Shown here piece by piece: positions 56,141 through 62,398 of a stretch of DNA of 62,398 nt. The notes under the pieces are model-generated. The model ran no database searches and was not told the DNA's origin. It saw nothing but the letters and a program-made list of their open reading frames with translations. The position numbers were made by a program, and so were the translations under genes. Each line of letters starts with the position of its first letter. Positions within the stretch are counted from its first letter, which is position 1. The stretch is from Deltaproteobacteria bacterium (GTDB lineage: Bacteria; Desulfobacterota; Desulfuromonadia; Geobacterales; Pseudopelobacteraceae), in NCBI GenBank assembly GCA_021780495.1, contig JAJXYO010000013.1:1-62398 (forward strand), read 5' to 3'.

Positions 56141-56417
56141 TTGCCAAGTTATATGGACGTCGCTATTGGGGCGTTTCCAGAGGATTTGTGGCACCGGTCA
56201 GTCGCAGATGGGGTCAGGCGATGCCCGAAAAACGGGCAAAATTGTTGCGCACTATTTCCTGGAGCGCAATCCAGTGTGTGGCTCTGGGGGCAGACGTTAC
56301 TTTCGACTTCCTGCAGACATAGGTGCTGTTTTGCAAATTTTGTAGTCTTTTTAACTCGGTAAGAACTACAATTTAAGAAAAGATGGAGTAACGAATTTGG
56401 AAAAGGTGGTGAGCATC
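56141..56417. other. Interval without a supported gene
   Basis: An open frame exists on the plus strand (56141-56362) but it has no ribosome binding site and an implausible Cys/Trp-rich composition. A small inverted repeat (tccagtcaac...gttggactgga, about 56057-56082) lies just to the left. Nothing else is seen. Confidence 0.4.
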
Positions 56418-56546
56418 ATGGCAACATATATACTGATACTTTTTCTCGGAATACTTACATTGGTCATCACTCCGTGGATTGGACATCTGAACCATTCCAC
56501 GTTACATGCCACTGACTTGATGGCAGGTGATGAGGGAGATGAATAG
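56418..56546 (+). CDS. Possible 42-residue single-helix membrane peptide
   Basis: ATG 56418 has aaggtggtg upstream and encodes MATYILILFLGILTLVITPW followed by a polar tail with several His and an acidic end (GDEGDE). The pattern of one N-terminal membrane helix plus a short charged tail is common for small membrane peptides. An in-frame GTG at 56409 is an alternative start. No family is recognised, and the call rests only on the reading frame and its hydrophobic profile. Confidence 0.4.
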   Translation: MATYILILFLGILTLVITPWIGHLNHSTLHATDLMAGDEGDE

Positions 56547-56757
56547 TCCGAACATATCGGCCCAGGCAATCAGTCATCATGGACTCGTCAACCGCAGCAT
56601 TGAACCGGGGAGAGGCCTTTTGGCCTTCTGAGTTACGGGAGCGGCCGTTATCGTGTGAACGTCTGCCTGTAGAGTCGTGGCAGTAAGTGTTTCGGAAGAT
56701 CCTTTCTGAGCGGCTCTTTGGAAAAGATGCTATGATATATCCACAAGGAGAATAGCA

Positions 56758-58035
56758 GTGGAAAATGACATGATTGCAAGAGACGCAATAAGCAGTGTAA
56801 GTCTTGATGAGGAAGCGTTTCGTACGCTTCCTTTTGACGCAAAACGCAGCTACCTTGACGGTCTGCTCCCCACAGAGAAGGTGGCCCTGATTCTGGGAGA
56901 CCCGGACGATCAGAAGCTGACCCGGGCCATGCATCCGCAGGAGTTGTATTGGCTGTTCAAGGAGATCGACGCCCCCGATGCCATGGAATTGCTGGGGCTG
57001 GCAAATCCGCAACAGTGCCTTTTTATTCTGGATATGGAACTCTGGAAGGGCTGGTCGTTTCAGGAAGATAAGGGGATCGAATATCTCGGATATATCCTGA
57101 AGGGGAGTGAGGAGCATTTCCTGGAAGTACTCCCGCATCTGGATTTCAATCTCCTCTCCCTTTTGCTGGGGCGGGAGCTTGTTGTTGCAGGGGGCATTGG
57201 CGATCTCAATACCGATGAAGAACGTCAGACCGATTGGGACCACACCTTTGATGATGTGTTCCTGATCAAATTCAAGAACCCCAAGCACACCCAGGTCATC
57301 GGCTCCTTTCTGGAGCTGGTCTGCCGTTTCGATAATCCCCTGTACACGGCGCTTCTGGAAAGCGTCAGTGGTGAGATCGACATCGAAGCGGAGGAAGAGT
57401 GTTATCACACGAAATCAGGGCGCCTGGCCGATCTGGGCTTTCCGCCCCTTGATGAGGCGCGTGAGATCTACTCCCGGATCTCTCCGGACACGTTTACCCC
57501 CAGCCGCACCAAGGTGCTGCTGCAGACCGGTGAGGCAACCACTCTGCCCAGGACGCTTTTGAGCGGATCAACCTTCCTGGAGCGGGTTATTCTCCGCATG
57601 GACTCGGACCTCTTTCGCATGGAGCTGAATTACCTCATAAATACTGCGCTGGTGGCTGATCAGGCGCATCTCGTTGACACGGAATATATGAAATCGGTGG
57701 TGGAAAGGGTCTATGGCTACCTGAACATTGCCCTTGAGTACCTGAGCCAGGGGGATGAAATCAAGGGAACGGAAATCCTCAGCGGCGAACATCTGAAAAG
57801 ATTGTTCCAACTGGGGTTCAGTATCGTGCTCGCCCTGAAGTTCAAAGCCGAAAAGCTTAGCGATGCGAGTTATGCCACCGGGAAAGCCCTGTCGGGACTG
57901 AAGAGCGCCAGACCGCTTTACTATCGCGGCTTTGACGCCGAGGGTATTGATGGCTACCGGGAATTCAGGGAGATGCGGGATGTGAAGACCATGTCTGATT
58001 TTCTCATACAACAGGATTCCGGCGACAGTTACTGA
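56758..58035 (+). CDS. DUF6178 family protein
   Basis: The 425-residue, acidic, mostly helical protein has no membrane segment or known catalytic motif. Its content (FRTLPFDAKRSYLDGLLPTEKV near the N-terminus, FRTLPFDAKRSYLDGLLP at about 21-38, and DRTF-like repeats) fits the DUF6178 family found mainly in Deltaproteobacteria. Its function is unknown. A GTG start at 56758 follows aaggag at 7 bases; the ATG at 56770 is an alternative. It converges with the Crp-type regulator gene, whose stop is 35 bp away. The opposite-strand open frame over its first half is not supported. Confidence 0.75.
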   Translation: MENDMIARDAISSVSLDEEAFRTLPFDAKRSYLDGLLPTEKVALILGDPDDQKLTRAMHPQELYWLFKEIDAPDAMELLGLANPQQCLFILDMELWKGWSFQEDKGIEYLGYILKGSEEHFLEVLPHLDFNLLSLLLGRELVVAGGIGDLNTDEERQTDWDHTFDDVFLIKFKNPKHTQVIGSFLELVCRFDNPLYTALLESVSGEIDIEAEEECYHTKSGRLADLGFPPLDEAREIYSRISPDTFTPSRTKVLLQTGEATTLPRTLLSGSTFLERVILRMDSDLFRMELNYLINTALVADQAHLVDTEYMKSVVERVYGYLNIALEYLSQGDEIKGTEILSGEHLKRLFQLGFSIVLALKFKAEKLSDASYATGKALSGLKSARPLYYRGFDAEGIDGYREFREMRDVKTMSDFLIQQDSGDSY

Positions 58036-58070
58036 ATAGCACAGGCTGAAGACACGAAATGCCTGAATTT

Positions 58071-58823
58071 CTAACGCACGCCATGCTTCTTTTTATCTGC
58101 CACCAGTGCCTTGTAGAGGTCGGATTTTTCGTACTTATCATAGAAGGCAGGCAGTAATTTGATACGTTTCCCAACCATTTCGATCTCGTGGTGTTCCCTC
58201 ATTTTCCTCAGCTCCCTGGTTACGGTCTCGCGGGTAATATGCACGCGGTCGGCGATGCTTTGGTGTGAGAAGACCGAATTGATGATCACTCCGTTGGTAT
58301 CTTTTATGCCCAACGTCTTGCTGTAGTGTGCCAGAGTCGCCTTGATCTTTGAGTCTGCATTGTTGATTCCGATAATGGTGTGAAATAGCCAGCTTTCACG
58401 CAAGCGACCGCAGAGGATGTCAATAACCCTGAGCAGTTTTGTCTTGTTTTCAAGGAAAAATTCATAGAAGACATCCTTTGCAATCAGAAGCACCTGACAC
58501 GGCTCGGTGGCAATGACCGTCGCAGAATCTGTTCTGCCATCGATGAGCCCCATTTCACCGAAATAGTCGCCGCGATGACGAAGCGCCATTGTCCGTTCCT
58601 GGCCGTCATGCCTGATGTCGATAACCCGTACCTGACCCTTGAGGACAAGGTACATTTGTTTATTTTCCTCTCCGCCCAGAATGATAATCTCATTTTTGTG
58701 GTAGCTGTAGACATTGGTTTTATCCAGCAGTGAAGATAATTCCTGGTCACTGAGAATTGAAAATAACGGGACCTCTTTCATGATTTTCTTAGCGTGCTCC
58801 GGATCAAATTTCTTTCTGATCAT
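58071..58823 (-). CDS. Crp/Fnr family transcriptional regulator
   Basis: The 250-residue protein has a cyclic-nucleotide-binding beta-roll (about 15-130; VLKGQVRVI, GDYFGEMGLIDGRTDSATVIA) and a C-terminal winged helix (about 165-230) with FSHQSIADRVHITRETVTRELRKM as the helix-turn-helix. The beta-roll has GEMGLIDGRTDSATV where true cAMP-binding Crp has GELGLF...RSA, so the Arg-Ser pair for cAMP phosphate is not clearly kept (TDSATV). No N-terminal Fnr-type cysteine cluster is visible. The ligand is unknown. The ATG is preceded by aaaggaggt. Target genes cannot be named. Confidence 0.9.
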   Translation of the reverse strand: MIRKKFDPEHAKKIMKEVPLFSILSDQELSSLLDKTNVYSYHKNEIIILGGEENKQMYLVLKGQVRVIDIRHDGQERTMALRHRGDYFGEMGLIDGRTDSATVIATEPCQVLLIAKDVFYEFFLENKTKLLRVIDILCGRLRESWLFHTIIGINNADSKIKATLAHYSKTLGIKDTNGVIINSVFSHQSIADRVHITRETVTRELRKMREHHEIEMVGKRIKLLPAFYDKYEKSDLYKALVADKKKHGVR

Positions 58824-59095
58824 CCCGTTACCTCCTTTAAAGCGAAGAGCCCCTTGTTTTGTAAAAACACCTTAATGGTATAAGTATACCAGATGGAAAC
58901 TCGTCCGCATAAATTCACAACTTTTTTGTAAGGATTTATGAAACTATTTGCTATATTCGGATGCCTGAATAATTCTCATCCCGAAACTGACCGGCAGGGT
59001 AAAATGCATCTCAATCAGATTCTGTTCCCCGCTCTGCAATGCATGGCTGCAGGCTTTCACAACCTGGCTTCATCCAGGTTCGGTAAGATTGATCA

Positions 59096-60286
59096 ATGAC
59101 CGCTGACAAACTCCCCAGAGGTGTCATTGCGCTCGGCTTGGTGAGCCTTTTTATGGATCTCTCTTCGGAGATGATTCATGGCCTGCTGCCGGTGTTTTTG
59201 GTCACGGTCCTGGGCGCGGGTGCTCTGTCGGTGGGGCTGATCGAAGGGGTCGCCGAGGCTACCGCCTCGATCACCAAGGTCTTTTCCGGTGTAATTTCCG
59301 ATTGGATCGGCCGCAGAAAACCTCTGGTGCTTTTGGGATACGGCCTGGCGGCTCTGACCAAACCGCTGTTTCCCCTTGCTACCGGCATTGGCGGGGTCCT
59401 CCTGGCACGCTTTTTAGACCGCATCGGCAAGGGAATTCGCGGAGCGCCACGCGATGCGCTGATTGCCGACATAACACCCCAGGAAATTCGCGGGGCTGCC
59501 TACGGACTGCGCCAGTCCATGGACACGGTCGGCGCATTTGCCGGACCGCTGCTGGCCATCATTCTGATGAATGCCACACACAACAACTTCCGTCTGGTGT
59601 TCTGGGTAGCGGCGATTCCAGCCTTCATATGCGTGCTGTTGATTGTCTTTGGAGTCAAGGAACCGAATTCTGAGCGCCAGGCCGTGCAGCCGAGATTTCC
59701 TATCAGTTCTGCGAACCTGCGACAGTTGCATGCCGATTTCTGGTGGGTGGTGATGTTTGCCGCGGTGTTGACACTCGCCCGTTTTTCAGAGGCTTTTTTG
59801 TTGCTGCGAGGGCAAGGTCTGGGGTTGCCTGTAACGTGGGTACCGATAGTTCTGATTGTGATGAACGTGGTCTACGCTGTCAGCGCCTACCCTTTCGGCA
59901 AGCTTTCCGACAACAACAGCCGGCATAAACTGTTTGCCTGGGGGATCGCGTTTCTCATCATTTCCGATCTGATACTTGCTGTAGCCGGTAACATCTGGGA
60001 GGTATTCCTTGGTGCGGCTGTGTGGGGGCTGCACATGGGAGCAACACAGGGGCTTCTTTCTGCAATGGTTGCCGACTCGGCACCTGCCGATCTGCGTGGT
60101 ACCGCCTTCGGTGTATTCAACCTGGTGAGTGGAATAGCATTGCTTGCGGCCAGTGTTATCGCCGGTGGTCTATGGGCTTTGGCCGGGCCGGCGCTGACTT
60201 TTTGCGCCGGAGCGGCTTTCTCGTCTCTTGCTTTAGCTGGTTTGTTCATGAATCTACGGAGGAAGAGAAATTTTCAGCAGCCCTGA
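59096..60286 (+). CDS. Major facilitator superfamily transporter
   Basis: The 396-residue membrane protein has 12 predicted helices. The first helix is followed by DLSSEMIHGLLPVFLVTVLG, a common start in a bacterial MFS group annotated as YfkF-like or quinolone-resistance-like permeases. Motif A appears as GVISDWIGRRKPLVLLGYG (about 65-83) and a second GKGIRGAPRDALIADI (about 112-127) forms the typical cytoplasmic loop. A second A-like motif is PFGKLSDNNSRHKL. Its substrate is unknown. ATG 59096 has only a weak ribosome binding site. The transglutaminase-fold gene starts 120 bp downstream on the same strand. Confidence 0.88.
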   Translation: MTADKLPRGVIALGLVSLFMDLSSEMIHGLLPVFLVTVLGAGALSVGLIEGVAEATASITKVFSGVISDWIGRRKPLVLLGYGLAALTKPLFPLATGIGGVLLARFLDRIGKGIRGAPRDALIADITPQEIRGAAYGLRQSMDTVGAFAGPLLAIILMNATHNNFRLVFWVAAIPAFICVLLIVFGVKEPNSERQAVQPRFPISSANLRQLHADFWWVVMFAAVLTLARFSEAFLLLRGQGLGLPVTWVPIVLIVMNVVYAVSAYPFGKLSDNNSRHKLFAWGIAFLIISDLILAVAGNIWEVFLGAAVWGLHMGATQGLLSAMVADSAPADLRGTAFGVFNLVSGIALLAASVIAGGLWALAGPALTFCAGAAFSSLALAGLFMNLRRKRNFQQP

Positions 60287-60405
60287 TTATTTAATGATAC
60301 CGGGATGCTCTTATATAATAGACAAAGCATGCTCATCCACGGTGACACCGTTTGAGCTCTTTTGAACCGTCCGTCGCACAAATTCAACAATCAAACGAGG
60401 ACCGT

Positions 60406-61005
60406 ATGTACCCTGAATCAGACGATGTAAACGAATATCTGGTTTCCGACGCAATAGTTGACTGGCAGACTTCGGCTGTCCGGCAGAAGGCTTTGGAACT
60501 TACCTGCTCATCGTCAGATGAAATCGCCAAAGCCCGTTGTTTGTATGAATGGGTGAGAGACTCCATTCCCCATTCCAATGATGTCGGCTGCGACATTGTG
60601 ACCTGCTCGGCGAGCGAAGTGCTTCTTCACGCTACCGGGACCTGTTTTGCAAAAAGCCACCTGCTGGCCGCCTTGCTTCGCGCGGTTCATATCCCGGCTG
60701 GTTTCTGCTACCAGGTTTTACGCATGGCCCCTCCTGTCGATAACGAACCGGTTTTACACGGTTTTAACGCCATGTATCTCGTAACCCTCGACAGATGGAT
60801 CCGGGTCGATGCGCGAGGCAACACCAATGGTATCAACGCTCAGTTCAATATACATAAAGAGCAGCTTGCCTTTGCCATGGACCCTTTGGCCGATGAATTC
60901 ATCTATGAAACGATTTTTACGGCACCGGCCAGCAGTGTCGTTAATAGACTGAGAATGTACGCTACCTGTAGTGAATTGTGGCAGGATTTGCCCCAGTCCC
61001 TGTAA
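60406..61005 (+). CDS. Transglutaminase-like cysteine protease-fold protein
   Basis: The 199-residue protein has the transglutaminase core triad: Cys in GTCFAKSHLLAALLRA (about 84), His in VLHGFNAMYLV (about 118) and Asp in RWIRVDARGN (about 134). ARCLYEWVRDSIPHS precedes it, as in the COG1305 family, whose members are proteases or amidases. No signal peptide is present, so it is probably cytoplasmic. ATG 60406 is preceded by acgagg; an in-frame TTG at 60352 would add 18 residues without a ribosome binding site. A specific substrate cannot be suggested. Confidence 0.85.
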   Translation: MYPESDDVNEYLVSDAIVDWQTSAVRQKALELTCSSSDEIAKARCLYEWVRDSIPHSNDVGCDIVTCSASEVLLHATGTCFAKSHLLAALLRAVHIPAGFCYQVLRMAPPVDNEPVLHGFNAMYLVTLDRWIRVDARGNTNGINAQFNIHKEQLAFAMDPLADEFIYETIFTAPASSVVNRLRMYATCSELWQDLPQSL

Positions 61006-61132
61006 AATGAGAGAGAAGCGCGATGTGGTCGCTTATGCTGTGATACGGGGACGGGGTGCGTACTAAAAAGTCCCTGTTGCCAGCCGGTTGCGACGACATG
61101 TCAGGAAATCGACGGTATCAGCTTTCATGACA

Positions 61133-62242
61133 TCAATCTCCAAAGCTGGTATGTACACTGCGCGCACTCTCGATCCAGTAATGATCAAGCGGCACGGTCT
61201 TGCGTTTACCGACGACATCCTTGAGCTGTACCGGCTCGACACCATCTCCCCGTGCCGCCACCATAACACCGAAATCACCTCTGTTGATCAGATCTGCACA
61301 GGCGGTACCCAGACGAGTCGCCAGCAGCCGGTCGCCCGCCGAAGGTGTGCCCCCGCGTTGCAGATACCCCAGAATCGTGAGCCGTGATTCCAGACCGGTG
61401 AGTTCTTCCAGTTGTTGCGCCAGATGCAGGCTGTTGCCCGGCCTGTTGCCGGCGATTCCTTCATGAGCCTGCTGTTTCTGGATCTTTTTCTTGCAACCTT
61501 TGTTCTTACCCTCCCCATCCCTTTTAGCGGCGACCTGCAGGGAGACAGCCCCTTCGGCCACGGCAACAATGCTGAAGCCCTGGCCGCTGTGACTGCGCCG
61601 CAGAATTGCCGAGGCCACCTTTTTTACATCGTAGGGTATTTCCGGTATCAGGATCACATCAGCCCCTCCGGCGATTCCGGCCCCCAGAGCCAGCCAGCCG
61701 GCTTTGTTTCCCATCAGCTCCAGCACGAGGATGCGATGATGGCTGTGTGCCGTGCTGTGAAGCCGATCGATCGCCTCAGTTGCAATCCCCAGAGCGGTAT
61801 CAAAGCCAAAGGAGACATCGGTCAAGACCACGTCATTGTCGATGGTCTTGGGCAGCGTGATGATGTTCAGGCCCTGCTTCATCAGATGGTAGGCGTTCTT
61901 TTGCGTTCCGCCGCCCCCCAGGCAGACCAGGGCGTCCAGGTGGTGCTTGCGGTAGTTATCGACTATAACCTCAGTCATGTCACGCAACTTGCCGGCCACC
62001 GGCATGGCATAGGGCTTATCGCGACTCGTGCCCAATATGGTGCCCCCCAGCGTGAGTATGCCTGAAAGCGCCTCCGAGTCCAACTGCTGGGTGCGGTTTT
62101 CCATCATGCCGCGAAAACCGTCGCGGAAGCCGATCACCCGCATGCCATAGCGGCCCAGCAGAGCCTTGCCGATGCCCCGGATGGCTGCGTTCAGTCCCGG
62201 GCTGTCACCACCGGAGGTCAGGATACCGATCATTTTGCTCAT
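61133..62242 (-). CDS. pfkA: 6-phosphofructokinase
   Basis: The 369-residue PFK phosphorylates fructose 6-phosphate in glycolysis. Motifs are [17 protein letters not shown] (ATP/PPi-binding, residues 6-22), [10 protein letters not shown], the nucleotide loop [10 protein letters not shown] (about 104), the catalytic PKTIDNDV (about 125) and the [10 protein letters not shown] substrate region. The Lys of PKTIDND resembles group III (mixed-substrate) and PPi-PFKs, while GGGGT in place of GGDGS or GGDD leaves the phosphoryl donor unclear. An insertion rich in Lys and Gln (about 236-262) is also notable. ATG 62242 follows aaagga. The frame is open 42 bp further upstream without a ribosome binding site. 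Confidence 0.92.
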   Translation of the reverse strand: MSKMIGILTSGGDSPGLNAAIRGIGKALLGRYGMRVIGFRDGFRGMMENRTQQLDSEALSGILTLGGTILGTSRDKPYAMPVAGKLRDMTEVIVDNYRKHHLDALVCLGGGGTQKNAYHLMKQGLNIITLPKTIDNDVVLTDVSFGFDTALGIATEAIDRLHSTAHSHHRILVLELMGNKAGWLALGAGIAGGADVILIPEIPYDVKKVASAILRRSHSGQGFSIVAVAEGAVSLQVAAKRDGEGKNKGCKKKIQKQQAHEGIAGNRPGNSLHLAQQLEELTGLESRLTILGYLQRGGTPSAGDRLLATRLGTACADLINRGDFGVMVAARGDGVEPVQLKDVVGKRKTVPLDHYWIESARSVHTSFGD

Positions 62243-62398
62243 GTTAGTTTTCCTTTCGATACTCAGATTTGAGATAGTGTCCATCCGGAAACCCCAGTTT
62301 GAGACGCACTGGATCTCCGGTCATTGTTGGTAGCCTCAGGTTTGTTACGTTTTAGCTACCAAGTAACCAGTTTTATCTGCTCTTTCTCAATTTCATGA

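Noticed and set aside
56467..57408. 313-residue open frame on the minus strand
   Set aside because: It overlaps the DUF6178 gene on the other strand, lacks a ribosome binding site and recognisable motifs, and has an abnormal composition; the plus-strand gene fits a known family.

Overview
The window looks like the chromosome of a Geobacterales / Desulfuromonadia bacterium, close to Geobacter, Trichlorobacter or Pelobacter propionicus. The main reasons are: the order isocitrate dehydrogenase, malate dehydrogenase, korDABC, which I recall from Geobacter; a succinic-semialdehyde-reductase-type beta-hydroxyacid dehydrogenase very like the Geobacter enzymes; AcnB-type aconitase; a DUF6178 protein; and dispersed CCCCCTTT/AAAGGGGG palindromic repeats. 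The species call is inference only. No rRNA or tRNA gene was seen.

Layout. 1-3.7 kb: small membrane proteins (a DUF4149 remnant, a Bax-inhibitor-1 family protein, a DUF2127 protein), a beta-hydroxyacid dehydrogenase, a ResB-like protein and a possible stump of its partner CcsA. 3.9-11.6 kb: a TCA-cycle block with two unrelated NADP isocitrate dehydrogenases in tandem, malate dehydrogenase and 2-oxoglutarate:ferredoxin oxidoreductase (korDABC), ending in a strong terminator. 11.8-22.5 kb: a type I-C CRISPR-Cas locus (cas3-cas5-cas8c-cas7-cas4-cas1-cas2) with 16 identical 37-nt repeats and 15 spacers. It is interrupted by a DUF559 nuclease domain fused in frame to Cas4, by a BRO-family gene, and by palindromic repeats at most gene junctions. 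22.6-27.1 kb (minus strand): a MarR-TolC-EmrA-EmrB tripartite efflux operon. 27.2-30.1 kb (plus strand): rimI, pyrK, pyrD and a TauE/SafE-type membrane protein.

30.3-52.5 kb (minus strand) is the most remarkable part: a one-directional ~22-kb cluster running pfaD (enoyl reductase), pfaA (KS-AT-ACP-ACP-KR-DH), pfaC (KS-CLF-AT-DH-DH), oleA, oleB, a PAS-GAF-PAS-GGDEF diguanylate cyclase, oleC, oleD and an Sfp-type phosphopantetheinyl transferase. Several junctions are 4-bp stop/start overlaps, including pfaC/oleA. The simplest reading is that a PUFA-synthase-type megasynthase feeds its chains to head-to-head hydrocarbon synthesis by OleABCD, with its own ACP-activating enzyme and a c-di-GMP enzyme in the same unit.

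52.7-62.4 kb: aconitase B, whose promoter carries nearly the same palindrome as the isocitrate dehydrogenase promoter; three very small genes; a DUF6178 protein; a Crp/Fnr regulator; an MFS transporter; a transglutaminase-fold protein; and a phosphofructokinase. Three families of dispersed repeats have colonised cas-gene junctions and the inter-domain linkers of PfaC, and one CRISPR spacer contains the core of one of these repeats.
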